This document shows positions 37,957 to 54,433 of a stretch of 64,000 bases of DNA, piece by piece (the first letter of the stretch is position 1; each line of letters starts with the position of its first letter). A program made the position numbers and the translations under genes. The notes below the pieces were generated by a model. That model made no database searches. It was not told the DNA's origin and saw only the letters and a program-made list of their open reading frames with translations. Source of the stretch: Procambarus clarkii (lineage: Eukaryota; Arthropoda; Malacostraca; Decapoda; Cambaridae); NCBI RefSeq assembly GCF_040958095.1, contig NC_091193.1, positions 22,662,901-22,726,900 on the forward strand, read 5' to 3'.

Positions 37957-38379
37957 TACATCTTAAACTCGATAGCATTGAAAAATATATATACATAAGA
38001 TCATTTTTCCCGTATCAAGGAATTATAATATATAGAGGATTTCAGATTATAAAAAAATCCGTGGGATGACTAAATTCACAGTTTTTATAAAGCACTGGCA
38101 CGTGACTACTGCCCTGGTGTCCCAGAGAGGCAGGTGCACACGTCTAGTCCTCTGCTGTATTGTAGTGGGCATATCATTTGTAATGTTAATTTTCTGGGAG
38201 TAATGTTATTTGTTTTTGTAAATGGATCATGTGATTTGATCGTTGACTAAGTTGACACTAAACATTGGGTTGATAGCTGAGTTTCTAATATACAGTTGAG
38301 GGATAACTGATTTATGTAACTAGTAGAGCCGTGTGTTTAAGCTCTCTTCTTGTTGATAACAGTATCAGTTTCAGTGTCC
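37957..38379. other. End of unit B core and spacer
   Basis: 38030-38105 matches 20450-20530. No gene is seen. Confidence 0.5.
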
Positions 38380-38645
38380 ATAGGGATGGTAGTGCTGCTG
38401 GTACTGGTAGTTCTGCTGTTAGTGGTGCTGGTAGTGCTGCTGCTACTTGGGCTAGTGGTGCTACTGGTAGTGGTACTGGTGGTGCTGCTGTTGGTGGTGC
38501 TGGTAGTGCTGCTGGTACTTGGGCTAGTGGTGCTACTGGTAGTGGTACTGGTAGTGCTGCTGCTACTTGGGCTAGTGGTGCTACTGGTAGTGGTGCTGGT
38601 GGTGCTGCTGTTCCTGGTGCTGGTAGTGCTGCTGGTACTTGGGCT
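38380..38645. repeat. Imperfect GGT/GCT trinucleotide repeat
   Basis: A mixture of ctggtagtg, gctgctg and gggctagtggtg with a longer period of about 105-120 bp. All frames stay open, so the Ser/Thr-rich and Gly/Ala-rich readings are not taken as genes. Confidence 0.85.
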
Positions 38646-38654
38646 GGTATCACG

Positions 38655-40035
38655 AAGGAGCAGTGAGCACCTGTTAAGCGCCTCGCACATGGTTGTCGTA
38701 ATACCAAAAAGCGCCACAACCGCTCTGGTATTTCTCGCCGGGAAGTAAATAATAAAAGTTTTGCAAGTTTGGAGGAGAAAGGAAATTCCTGTAAAAATGT
38801 TTAATTACTCGCGACCACTCACCCGGATGGTCGGTCCTGCAGGGGGGGGGAATTCGGAAATTTTATTTGAGCAAAAACAGCAAATTGTTTCTTATTTAGC
38901 GAATACATTTATTAAATAATAAAGATTACCAATAATAATAAATAAAGATTAGGAACCGGTTTCGTAATAATTTAAATCTACCTTTTTTTCCAGTGTATTT
39001 GTGTATACAAATATATTGGTAAATAAATTCAACATTTGATTACTGTAATCAGTTTCCATGACTGGTTATAATTTGTTTTGTTAAGAACTAAAACTTAGTA
39101 AGTGAAGAGGTAGTTACTTAAGGTGCAGTTTAACCAGACTGTACTGTACACAAGGCTTGCTGCCTGTCCGGCTCGTCTGTCAGCGACACATTACACTGTA
39201 AAGCGAGTGGGAGACAGATGCACTCAAATGACTGAGGTCAATATTCTCTCTGGCCGGGAGCACGGCAGAATTACTGTCCGGGTACCAGTGTGGCCGAGGT
39301 TCTGTCTGGCCAGTAGTGTGGCCGAGGTACTGTCTGGCCAGTAGTGTGGCCGAGGTACTGTCTGGCCAGTAGTGTGGCCGAGGTACTGTCTGGCCAGTAG
39401 TGTGGCCGAGGTACTGTCTGGCCAGTAGTGTGGCCGAGGTACTGTCTGGCCAGTAGTGTGGCCGAGGTACTGTCTGGCCAGTAGTGTGGCCGAGGTACTG
39501 TCTGGCCAGTAGCGTGGCCGAGGTACTGTCTGGCCAGTAGCGTGGCCGAGGTACTGTCTGGCCATTAGTGTGGCCCAGGTACTGTCTGGCCAGTAGCGTG
39601 GCCGAGGTACTGTCTGGCCAGTAGTGTGGCCGAGGTACTGTCTGGCCAGTAGCGTGGCCGAGGTACTGTCTGGCCAGTAGTGTGGCCGAGGTACTGTCTG
39701 GCCAGTAGTGTGGCCGAGGTACTGTCTGGCCAGTAGCGTGGCCCAGGTACTGTCTGGCCAGTAGTGTGGCCGAGGTACTGTCTGGCCAGTAGTGTGGCCG
39801 AGGTACTGTCTGGCCAGTAGTGTGGCCGAGGTACTGTCTGGCCAGTAGTGTGGCCGAGGTACTGTCTGGCCAGTAGTGTGGCCGAGGTACTGTCTGGACA
39901 GTAGTGTGGCCGAGGTACTGTCTGGACAGTAGTGTGGCCGAGGTACTGTCTGGCCAGTAGCGTGGCCGAGGTACTGTCTGGCCAGTAGCGTTACCGAGGT
40001 ACTGTCTGGCCAGTAGCGTGGCCGAGGTACTGTCT
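38655..40035. repeat. Segmental duplication, right flank of unit B
   Basis: It matches 21870-24000, with one 63-bp unit where unit A has 18. It ends at the poly-C junction with gene C. Confidence 0.85.
39246..40035. repeat. 26-bp minisatellite, about 29-30 units
   Basis: Same unit as at 23534-23985. It is followed by a 14-bp C-run (40036-40049) and 24 bp of unique filler before the gene C fragment. Confidence 0.95.
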
Positions 40036-40059
40036 CCCCCCCCCCCCCCTAAGGTCGAA

Positions 40060-41795
<1,736 letters not shown>

Positions 41796-41828
41796 GGTGG
41801 AGTATGGTGTCTGTCCACAGTAGCTAGC

Positions 41829-41836
41829 CTTATATA
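41829..41836 (-). promoter_or_regulatory. TATA box of gene C
   Basis: TATATAAG kept as in genes A and B. Homology to their promoters ends at 41851, 15 bp further upstream, so more distal elements are not shared. Confidence 0.65.
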
Positions 41837-41851
41837 CCTTCACTGCCCAAG

Positions 41852-42199
41852 TGAAGCCCACAGATTACATGATGACAGCTTCTGGTCTGTGCTCATCCTG
41901 ATGATTCTACAATAGCAGTTAATCCTGATGGTCTGGTAAACCCTAGTATTGCATGTACCCATGTACATACACTACTAGGTACTCGAGTACCTATTGTAAG
42001 GTGTGACCAGGTTACCTATCCTTGCTCTCCACCACGGAGCGTCACGCTAAGCTCTCCTACAGTGTAAGAGTCATGAGCTAGAGCGAGTGGCAGATGCTCT
42101 TATAATTTGGCAGATAAGCACAGTCGCAGTCTTAATAGATGGCTGGAACACCGGAACTCAGGCGTTACCGTTGACTGCAAGCACGCACACACACACACA
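41852..42199. other. Spacer after the end of the duplication
   Basis: No gene. A short (CA)n lies at 42184-42203. Confidence 0.4.
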
Positions 42200-43712
42200 C
42201 ACATGTAGATTTGTGAACCTCATTCTGGAGACATTCTTGTATCAACACATAAAGCAGGCCACAAGAATGAGGGGAAGAAGATGTACCGTCAGTACTGGAT
42301 CTAGTATTCACCAGGAAAGAAGAAGAGATATTTGACATCCAGTACCTTCCTCCCTTGGGAAAGATTGATCACGTCCTGTTAGACATTAAATATGCTTTAA
42401 GATATCATCTAGAAGAAAATGGGGACATTGAAACAGTTGATAAACTCGATTTCAAAAGAGGTCACTATGGGGAACTTCGAAAAATATTTAATGAGTGTAA
42501 TTGGACAGACTTGTTGCTAGGCAGGGAAGTAAAGGAAATGTATGCCAAATTTTGCAAAATATACGATGAAGGTACACAAACATTCATACCAAAACAGAGA
42601 TGCTGGGTCAGAAAACAGGATTGGTTCAACAGAAATTGCGAGAGAGCCAGAGACCAAAGGGCACAAAAATGGAATCAATATAGGAAGAGGCTAAACCCCC
42701 AAACATGCCAGCGATACAAAGATGCGAGAAACAACTATACAGCAGTAAGGGGAGAGGCAGAAAGAAATTTTGAAAAAGGGATAGCGGATAAATGTAAAAC
42801 AGAACCGGACCTATTCTACAAATTCATAAACAACAAATTGCAAGTAAAGAATAATATCTAGAGGTTGAAAATAGGAAACAGATTCACAGAAAATGAAAAG
42901 GAAATGTGTGAAACATTAAACGAAAAGTTCCGAAGTGTGTTTGTACAAAATGAAATCTTCAGAGAACCAGACACAATATGAATTCCAGAGAACAACATTG
43001 AGCATATAGAGGTATCTAGAGATGAAGTGGAAAATATGCTAAAGAAGCTCAGTAAGAACAAAGCAGTTGGCCAGATGGAGTTTCGCCATGGGTTCTGAGA
43101 GAATGTGCATCTGAGCTCAGCATTCCACTTCACCTGATCTTTCAGGCATCCCTGTGTACAGGAGTCGTAGCAGACGTGTGGAAAAAGGCTAACATAGTTT
43201 CAATCTACAAAAGTGGCTGATGATGCTAAGATAATAGGAAGGATAAGTAACTTAGATGATTGTTATGCCCTTCAAGAAGACCTGGACAAAATACGTATAT
43301 GGAGCACCACTTGACAAATGGAATTTAATGCGAATAAATGCCATGTTATGGAATGTGGAATAGGAGAACATAGACCTCACACAACCTATAAATTATGTGA
43401 GAAATCTTTAAAGAATTCTGATAAAGAAAGAGATCTAGGGGCGGTTCTAGATAGAAAACTATCACCTGAGGACCACATAAAGAACATTGTGTAAGGAGCC
43501 TATGCCACGCTTAGAATTGCTTTTAAATACATGGATGGCGAAATACTAAAGAAATTGTTTACGACTTTCGTTAGGCCAAAGCTAGAATATGCAGCGGTTG
43601 TGTGGTGCCCATATCTTAAGAAGCACATCAACAAACTGGAAAAGGTGCAAAGACATGCTACTAAGTGGCTCCCAGAACTGAAGGGTAAGAGCTACGAGGC
43701 GAGGTTCCCAGA
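42200..43712 (+). pseudogene. CR1/Jockey-type LINE, copy 1, internally deleted
   Basis: It begins inside the endonuclease region (FVNLILETFLYQHIKQ). The frame shifts near 42275 and continues as GKIDHVLLDIKYALRYHLEE to a stop at 42861. The RT start (ENMLKKLSKNKAV) follows out of frame. At about 43216 the sequence jumps from YKSG to DDAKIIGR, missing about 500 bp of the RT core that copy 2 (49450-52117) still has. It then resumes with the C-terminal part (FVRPKLEYAAVVWCPYL). It is cut by SINE sequence at about 43700. Confidence 0.85.
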
Positions 43713-43917
43713 CGCTGCCTTAATCGACTGAGCTACGACATGGTATAAGAATTGCAACCAGAAATTCTACTGAATTTACTTGGATCCTGCAGCCTCTCCG
43801 AGACACAAAGAGATGACAGCCTCTGGGATGCTCTCGGACGTAGGTTCGAATGCTCGTCACGGCCCTTGTGGATTTGTTCATTTGATACATCACGCTATTG
43901 TGATTTCTGTGTGTAAA
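43705..43917. mobile_element. Family-1 SINE sequences, reverse and forward, interrupting the LINE
   Basis: 43705-43740 is a reversed head (cttaatcgactgagctacg). 43805-43917 is forward, with GGTTCGAATGC in place of the B-box and the usual tail. The layout resembles the head-on pair at 10733-11066. Confidence 0.65.
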
Positions 43918-44760
43918 GACCACACACACAGCCTACAAATTGTGTGGAAAGGAATTACAGAACTCTAATAAAGAATGGGACCTAGGCGTGGTTTTGGATA
44001 GTAAGTTTTCGCCAAAGGAACACACAAAGAACACTGTGAGAGGAGTGTATGCTTCGCTTTCCAACTTCAGACTTGCTTTTAATTATATGTACGGTAAAAT
44101 TCTAAAGAAACTGTTCATAACTTTTGAGACCAAAATTGGAATATGCAGCAGTTGTGTGGTGCTCAGATCTCAAGACGCACATAACTAGAAGCAACTTTAC
44201 GAACAAGACGACACAGAATCAAGCTAAGGGAACAAAGGTGCTGAAAAAATATTAATAAGTTTTTTTTTTTTTTTTTGCCAAGAGAGTGGTAGTGGGTTGG
44301 AACAATGTATGTGAGCAACCCGTCCTCTTACAAATTACGTCGCTTTTCGCTCGTATGTGCACTCATGCTAAACATGGACGTAACTGTAATCCAAAATTAA
44401 ATAGGCTCGCTAAAGTGATGTAGTGTCCCGAGTTCAGTTTTGAGTCCTCCGGCTTAATCGGTTAGGTTAGGAGAGGAAACTTTAAATTAACGGTTTTCAT
44501 GACGTTTTGAAAACTTAGGCGATCTTCTTGCCCTCCTAACCTACCACAGGACCCTTAACTTACTGTTTTGGAAGAACAAAAATCCAAAAATTATTTTCAG
44601 TTATTTTTCATTTGAAATTACTGCCTTTTTTGGCCGTAGCGCATACGAGCGAAGAGCGACATGATTTGTAAGAGGACGGGTGGTAGTGGAGGCCAAAACC
44701 GTCAGTTGTTTCAAAGCGTTATACGACAAAGAGTGCTGGGAAGACGGGACACCACGAGCG
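43918..44760 (+). pseudogene. CR1/Jockey-type LINE 3' fragment
   Basis: Reads KELQNSNKEWDLGVVLDSKF then a C-terminal RT region with frameshifts, then, past the inserted foldback element, VVEAKTVSCFKALYDKECW. This corresponds to SFKAVYDKECW of copy 2. It may be a second, different insertion rather than the same element as 42200-43712. Confidence 0.65.
44313..44690. mobile_element. Foldback element inserted in the LINE fragment
   Basis: The left end acccgtcctcttacaaatt and the right end aatttg-like complement (atttgtaagaggacgggt) form inverted arms of about 45 bp. LINE sequence continues on both sides (gagtggtagtggg before, gtggtagtggagg after). Confidence 0.7.
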
Positions 44761-44849
44761 TAGCTGTCATCCTGTAACTACACTGAGGTAATTACACACA
44801 CTATGGGGTCTATCGCTAGATGTCCTTTGCAAATGACACCAGCATAACG

Positions 44850-44945
44850 AGCAGCGGTTAAATATTGAAGCCGTACGATGGGATCAAATCCTTGTCCCTG
44901 AACCCTTCCGGAACACTCACTACCGACTAGACCATGATGGGCTTT
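44850..44945 (-). mobile_element. tRNA-like SINE fragment
   Basis: The minus strand has TGGTCTAGTCGGTAGTGAGTG as an A-box-like stretch and GGATTTGATCCC as a B-box-like stretch. The acceptor stem is not paired, so it is not called a tRNA gene. Confidence 0.45.
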
Positions 44946-45057
44946 AATGTAAAGTGCTACCTGAGACGTGACAAGTGCTTCGACACATGTGAAGAACAAA
45001 ATGCTGCAGTAGGACCTGGACAAACTTAAGATATGGTCAGAGAATTGGGTGCTGAAC

Positions 45058-47296
45058 TAACGAGCAAGTGCAAGGTAACGAGCAAGTGCTAGGTAACGAT
45101 CAAGTGCAAGGTAACGAGCAAGTGTAAGGTAACGAGCAAGTGCAAGGTAACGAGCAAGTGCTAGGTAACGAGCAAGTGCAAGGTAACGAGCAAGTGCAAG
45201 GTAACGATCAAGTGCAAGGTAACGAGCAAGTGCAAGGTAACGATCAAGTGCTAGGTAACGAGCAAGTGCAAGGTAACGAGCAAGTGCAAGGTAACGATCA
45301 AGTGCAAAGTAACGAGCTAGTGCAAGGTAACGAGCAAGTGCAAGGTAACGATCAAGTGCTAGGTAACGAGCAAGTGCAAGGTAACGAGCAAGTGCTAGGT
45401 AACGAGCAAGTGCAAGGTAACGAGCAAGTGCAAGGTAACGATCAAGTGCAAAGTAACGAGCAAGTGCAAGGTAACGAGCAAGTGCAAGGTAACGATCAAG
45501 TGCAAAGTAACGAGCAAGTGCAAGGTAACGAGCAAGTGCAAGGTAACGATCAAGTGCTAGGTAACGAGCAAGTGCAAGGTAACGATCAAGTGCTAGGTAA
45601 CGAGCAAGTGCAAGGTAACGAGCAAGTGCAAGGTAACGATCAAGTGCAAAGTAACGAGCAAGTGCAAGGTAACGAGCAAGTGCAAGGTAACGATCAAGTG
45701 CTAGGTAACGAGCAAGTGCAAGGTAACGAGCAAGTGCTAGGTAACGAGCAAGTGCAAGGTAACGAGCAAGTGCAAGGTAACGATCAAGTGCAAAGTAACG
45801 AGCAAGTGCAAGGTAACGAGCAAGTGCAAGGTAACGATCAAGTGCTAGGTAACGAGCAAGTGCAAGGTAACGAGCAAGTGCAAAGTAATGATCAAGTGCA
45901 AGGTAACGATCAAGTGCTAGGTAACGATCAAGTGCAAAGTAACGAGCAAGTGCAAAGTAACGAGCAAGTGCAAGGTAACGAGCAAGTGCAAGGTAACGAT
46001 CAAGTGCTAGGTAACGAGCAAGTGCAAGGTAACGAGCAAGTGCTAGGTAACGAGCAAGTGCAAGGTAACGAGCAAGTGCAAGGTAACGATCAAGTGCAAA
46101 GTAACGAGCAAGTGCAAGGTAACGAGCAAGTGCAAGGTAACGATCAAGTGCTAGGTAACGAGCAAGTGCAAGGTAACGAGCAAGTGCAAAGTAATGATCA
46201 AGTGCAAGGTAACGATCAAGTGCTAGGTAACGATCAAGTGCAAAGTAACGAGCAAGTGCAAAGTAACGAGCAAGTGCAAGGTAACGATCAAGTGCAAGGT
46301 AACGATCAAGTGCAAGGTAACGAGCAAGTGCAAGGTAACGAGCAAGTGCAAAGTAACGAGCAAGTGCAAAGTAACGAGCAAGTGCAAAGTAACGAGCAAG
46401 TGCAAGGTAACGAGCAAGTGCAAGGTAACGATCAAGTGCAAGGTAACGATCAAGTGCAAGGTAACGAGCAAGTGCAAGGTAACGATCAAGTGCTAGGTAA
46501 CGAGCAAGTGCAAGGTAACGAGCAAGTGCAAGGTAACGAGCAAGTGCAAAGTAATGATCAAGTGCAAGGTAACGATCAAGTGCAAAGTAACGAGCAAGTG
46601 CAAGGTAACGATCAAGTGCTAGGTAACGATCAAGTGCAAGGTAACGATCAAGTGCAAGGTAACGAGCAAGTGCAAGGTAACGATCAAGTGCTAGGTAACG
46701 AGCAAGTGCAAGGTAACGAGCAAGTGCTAGGTAACGATCAAGTGCAAGGTAACGAGCAAGTGCAAGGTAACGAGCAAGTGCTAGGTAACGAGCAAGTGCA
46801 AGGTAACGAGCAAGTGCAGGGTAACGATCAAGTGCAAGGTAACGAGCAAGTGCTAGGTAACGATCAAGTGCAAGGTAACGATCAAGTGCAAGGTAACGAG
46901 CAAGTGCAAGGTAACGATCAAGTGCTAGGTAACGAGCAAGTGCAAGGTAACGAGCAAGTGCTAGGTAACGAGCAAGTGCAAGGTAACGAGCAAGTGCTAG
47001 GTAACGAGCAAGTGCAAGGTAACGAGCAAGTGCAAGGTAACGAGCAAGTGCTAGGTAACGAGCAAGTGCAAGGTAACGAGCAAGTGCAATGTAACGAGCA
47101 AGTGCAAGGTAACGAGCAAGTGCTAGGTAACGAGCAAGTGCAAGGTAACGAGCAAGTGCTAGGTAACGAGCAAGTGCAAGGTAACGAGCAAGTGCTAGGT
47201 AACGAGCAAGTTCAAGGTAACGAGCAAGTGCTAGGTAACGAGCAAGTGCAAGGTAACGAGCAAGTGCAAGGTAACGAGCAAGTGCTAGGTAACGAG
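45058..47296. repeat. 18-bp satellite, about 124 units
   Basis: The unit is taacgagcaagtgcaagg, with variants gatcaag, gtgctagg and gtgcaaag. A rare aagtaatgat variant recurs at 45886, 46192 and 46552, giving 306-bp and 360-bp spacings. The 720-codon plus and 799-codon minus frames follow from the 18-bp period. Confidence 0.97.
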
Positions 47297-47719
47297 GCAT
47301 GACGAGGGGCGACCGACGCGACAGCACACAACGAATGCTCAACAGTGTCATAAAAGAGAAAGAGAAAGTCCTTTGAAGTAGAGGTAAGACCCAAGCCCTC
47401 ATCACCATAGACGAACGTGAACTCCATAACATGTCAACACTAGAGAAGCTGGCCATAATTGGTGATCATTAGACCGGTGGACACTGTGGCCATGGCAGAG
47501 CTGTACAGTGAACACCGCTTACGTGAGGTGAAGGCTAATATATGCCCGGTGGTGGGTGAGGGGGGAGGGGGGAGGTAGCTGAAGGAGAAACCCACTAGCA
47601 TACATAGCGTTTTATGCAAGTTTTTAATCCTAATTTTCTCCGGAATACGACCCGCCAAATCGTTTAACAATTGATAATCTGCTGGGTGAACAGAGGCTAC
47701 TGCTAAGAATTGGCGTACA
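47297..47719. other. Intergenic
   Basis: No recognised gene. The minus frame running into the satellite starts here with about 50 unfamiliar residues. Confidence 0.4.
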
Positions 47720-47812
47720 TATAATCCTCCCCGGCCAGGATACGAACCCAGAGCAAAGCGCTCGCAAAGTGCCCGGTGAGTGTTTTACCAGTGAGCCACG
47801 AGGACTGCGGCA
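47720..47812 (-). mobile_element. tRNA-like SINE fragment
   Basis: The minus strand reads TGGCTCACTGGTAAAACACT (A-box-like) and GGGTTCGTATCC (B-box). I recall this head from dispersed crayfish repeats. Confidence 0.55.
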
Positions 47813-47879
47813 AGTTCAGAAGGGCTGTCACTGGCTGCATCAGTCACAGACTGGAAGGCATTTTAATTTTATTTAGTTT

Positions 47880-49035
47880 TACCTTGATGAGCGAGTTTAT
47901 TGGGCAGTGCCACTCATCCTGTGAGTGGACACACCACCATAGTGACAGTATTGGGCAGCGTCACTCATCCTGTGAGTGGACACACCACCATAGTGACAGT
48001 ATTGGGCAGCGTCACTCATCCTGTGAGTGGACACACCACCATAGTGACAGTATTGGGCAGCGTCACTCATCCTGTGAGTGGACACACCTCCATAGTGACA
48101 GTATTGGGCAGCGCCACTCATCCCGTGAGTGGACACACCTCCATAGTGACAGTATTGGGCAGCGCCACTCATCCCGTGAGTGGACACACCTCCATAGTGA
48201 CAGTATTGGGCAGCGTCACTCATCCCGTGAGAGGACACACCACCATAGTGACAGTATTGGGCAGCGCCACTCATCCTGTGAGTGGACACACCGCCATAGT
48301 GACAGTATTGGACAGCGCCACTCATCCTGTGAGTGGACACACCGCCACAGTGACAGTATTGGGCAGCGCCATTCATCCTGTGAGTGGACACACCGCCACA
48401 GTGACAGTATTGGGCAGCGCCACTCATCCTGTGAGTGGACACACCGCCACAGTGACAGTATTGGGCAGCGCCACTCATCCTGTGAGTGGATACACCGCCA
48501 TAGTGACAGTATTGGGCAGCGCCACTCATCCTGTGAGTGGACACACCGCCACAGTGACAGTATTGGGCAGCACCACTCATCCTGTGAGTGGACACACCGC
48601 CATAGTGACAGTATTGGGCAGCGCCATTCATCCTGTGAGTGACCACACTGCCATAGCAGCATGTTCACACTACCCCAATAGGAAGAAAGCCCGCTGGGTT
48701 GTTCATCCTGTCACTTGTACCCAGACACAGCTGGGACTTGCTTAACTGTCTCAAGTGAACAGCTTCTCAAACAAGAAGAATAACATTCGTCAACCTTAAA
48801 ATCTTACATTATCTTGCGAGTACAAAATGGGGAATCCTTTAAGAACAGTATCTCTATTTGATAAATAGTATTTTCCTAACTCATGTGGGGTTTATTATTC
48901 TACACATTTATAATGACTAGATTGTTCACATTCTCTCTGGGTAGTGGTCAAGGCGGTGTCCATCACTCTCACCACAGATTCTGCACCTCCTCTGGTCAAC
49001 TGTTGTTTCCATTCGGAATCTCCATGGAGCCAATG
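47880..49035 (-). mobile_element. LINE 3' end with expanded 3'-UTR minisatellite
   Basis: On the minus strand, 49035-48915 encodes PWRFRMETTVDQ then CRICGESDGHRLDHYPE, matching 8270-8180. The 3' UTR follows from about 48790. Its 51-bp repeat is expanded to about 15 units, and the AATAAA lies at the end as in the 7.8-kb copy. Confidence 0.75.
47899..48657 (-). repeat. 51-bp LINE 3'-UTR minisatellite, about 15 units
   Basis: The units contain CACTCATCCTGTGAGTG, an inverted repeat with 6-bp stem and 5-nt loop, kept in nearly all units. Some units extend the stem by C:G. The open frames (GSATHPVSGHT type) are a by-product of the 51-bp period. Confidence 0.95.
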
Positions 49036-49449
49036 TGCTGTGCGTCCTGTCATGTTTTCTTCTCAAACTCGTATTTTCCCGCTATTAAGTGGATTAAGGT
49101 TATAAGTAACTGTTTACACTATCTTGTACATAAATATTTTATCTATAAAATTGGCAGCAGACGAAGACGATATCAAACTAGTGGTGTAGAGGATGGGACT
49201 GGTCTAAAGTTTCCTTGTTGTGGACGGTGGAGAGAGTGTTGCTGCTATTCCATGGACGCCAGTGGACTTGCCCCAGCACCTTCCCAGTCTCCCAGTCCAC
49301 TATCAGCACAACCTTCACTCTCCTCTCCTCCTATACCCACTTTCTTCAACCTGCGTCAATCTTCCCCGTCCCCACCACCACCAACATTTCTCTCACGTCC
49401 CTCCTCTTTTCCGCCTACCACATTCTCTCTCTCTCTCTCACTGCTGGGA
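49036..49449. other. Intergenic
   Basis: No gene recognised. Ends in a short (CT)n next to the LINE 3' end. Confidence 0.4.
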
Positions 49450-52323
<2,874 letters not shown>

Positions 52324-52344
52324 AGTTTAAAAAAGACAAATCCG

Positions 52345-53050
52345 GAAAGACGGGCTTATTGGACAATGTCACTCAACATCTAAGTGAACATACCGCCATA
52401 ATGATAGTATTGCACAGCGTCACTGTTCCTGTGAGTGAACACACCGCATTAGTGACACCATTGGGCACCGCCAATCATCCTGTGGGTGAACAAGTCGTCA
52501 TATTGACAGTATTGAGCAGCGTCACTCATCCTGTGAGTGAACATACCGCCATAGGGGACAGTAATAGGCAGCGTCACTCATCCTGTGAGTGAACATATCG
52601 CCATAGGGGACAGTATTAGGCAGCGTCACTCATCCTGTGAGTGAACATATCGCCATAGGGGACAGTATTAGGCAGCGTCACTCATCCTGTGAGTGAACAT
52701 ATCGCCATAGGGGACAGTATTAGGCAGCGTCACTCATCCTGTGAGTGAACATATCGCCATAGGGGACAGTATTAGGCAGCGTCACTCATCCTGTGAGTGA
52801 ACATATCGCCGTAGGGGACAGTATTAGGCAGCGTCACTCATCCTGTGAGTGAACATACCGCCATAGGGGAAAGTATTGGGCAGCGTCACTCATCCTGTGA
52901 GTGAACATACCGCCATAGGGGAAAGTATTGGGCAGCGTCACTCATCCTGTGAGTGAACATACCGCCATAGGGGAAAGTATTGGGCAGCGTCACTCATCCT
53001 GTGAGTGAACATACCGCCATAGGGGAAAGTATTGGGCAGCGTCACTCATT
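52345..53050. repeat. 52-bp LINE-tail minisatellite, about 13 units
   Basis: Related to the 51-bp repeat at 47899-48657 (gcagcgtcactcatcctgtg). Most units carry TCACTCA and TGAGTGA as stem arms, a 7-bp stem closed by T:A instead of C:G. The first three units are the most diverged. No LINE coding part is seen next to it. Confidence 0.93.
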
Positions 53051-54433
53051 CGTTCTAAGCTTTGCCTGAAACGCTTTGCGTAGTAGTGACTTCATTTTCG
53101 TGTGCATTCCTGTGCTGTCCTCTCCTCCTATACTCTTTGTATGCACATTCTTATGAATAAAATTATAATAATTTATAATAATATCATACTGTGGTGAAGG
53201 CGTTGATGAGCTGTCCAGTTAAGTCTCTGAGACGGTATAATATACAACATTTACACACCCAAAAGTTCAGACTAGACATTACAACTTACTAGCACAAGCA
53301 AAGTTTCCCTTCATAACCATTGGCGAGAACGTCAACGTCAAACACGTCACTTGACGCAAGGACCACCACACACCAGGTGCCCGTGCAGGTAATACTGGAT
53401 AATACCAGACACATGCTTCATCACCCCAAGCTTGACAACACATCAACGGAAGCCGTTCACACCTGGCATTAGTTGTACCAGTCAGAGAATAACAGTGTGG
53501 TGCAGTGTGTTGGGTGGACCAGCGCCACCTGGCCCACCACCACCGCCACCTGGCCCACCACCACCACCTGGCCCACCACCTTCAAAGCCAATTTCGGTGC
53601 CACTGACAGGGCTGGTCACGATTCAGGTGAGTTGAGGCAGCGAGTGCCGGTGACGCGCGACCTCTCACTTGCGGCAGACCTCTTGCACTAGTTCCTCACT
53701 GAACCCAGATTATGAAATGCAATTTTCAGGGCACGCTGTTGCCACCGTCCTCGCTGGAAACATTCGCAAAGTAAAGTACACTCACCTAGAAAGATGTGGA
53801 AAGGAGCATGTATAATGTTGCTGTTAATACTCGTTTTTAAGTTTATATTCGTATAGTGTGCATTTGATATTTGTCTAGAATTATATATATTGTGGAGCCG
53901 GAGGCTAGCAAGAGGTGTTGTAGGGCGGCGCCCTTCATCTCGTCCTATAGATCTGCCGCTGTAACTCCGTCAGGAATCAGATGGCACCAACGGTTGTGAA
54001 GTAAGATAGCCAAGGCTTGTGCGAGGCGTCTTATACCTCGGAACTATTTTCAACATTTATCAGGTTTGATATCGTTGTTGAGGTGGTGGTGCGTGTGGAC
54101 AGGAGCGGGCGAGAGCAGTGGTCATCTCAACGCCACATTAATACCCAGGTTAAGCATCCAAAAATATAAAATTCCTCATAAGTACAGTTTAGCGAGCCGT
54201 GTCTGATTGCGCTTTTCAAGCACAATTCCTCCCCCCAGGCCGCATTCACCGACAGGAGTCCCCTGTGCTTGTGATCCACAGTGGATCACACCAGTTGAGA
54301 GTCGATGGCGCCTCATTGTCTGTGTGCACGGATACGTATTTTCATCGATCAATTAACTATGCAAGCAAAGGATCCATATACGTTTCGAAAGTCACACTGT
54401 TATGTTGTTGCGATAATCCCTGTTAATATGTAT
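53051..54433. other. Intergenic, possibly genic
   Basis: No recognised domain. It contains the low-confidence proline-rich candidate exon at 53517-53629. Confidence 0.3.
53517..53629 (+). other. Candidate proline-rich exon with splice donor (weak)
   Basis: One frame reads GPAPPGPPPPPPGPPPPPG followed by SVPLTGLVTIQ and ends in cag|gtgagt, a strong 5' splice site. The acceptor is unclear and no domain or conserved partner is seen. It could be a degenerate CCACCTGGCC repeat. Confidence 0.2.

Larger units (their letters stand above)
24830..38110. repeat. Segmental duplication, unit B core
   Basis: Homologous to 16490-20540 but expanded from about 4 to about 13 kb by minisatellites, a foldback element, a LINE relic and a SINE. 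Confidence 0.8.

Noticed and set aside
40036-40049. C-runs (here and at 30880, 58455, 58612 and 62165) read as assembly gaps
   Set aside because: They are real bases in the given sequence and may be genuine homopolymers. An assembly artefact cannot be shown from sequence alone, so it is only mentioned as a test for gene C.
45057-47456. Open frames of 720 (plus) and 799 (minus) codons
   Set aside because: The 18-bp period keeps frames open on both strands. No signal, domain or promoter supports a protein.
47776-48745. 281-288-codon frames with a 17-residue repeat
   Set aside because: The sequence is a LINE 3'-UTR minisatellite, and the neighbouring copy at 7.8 kb has only two units.
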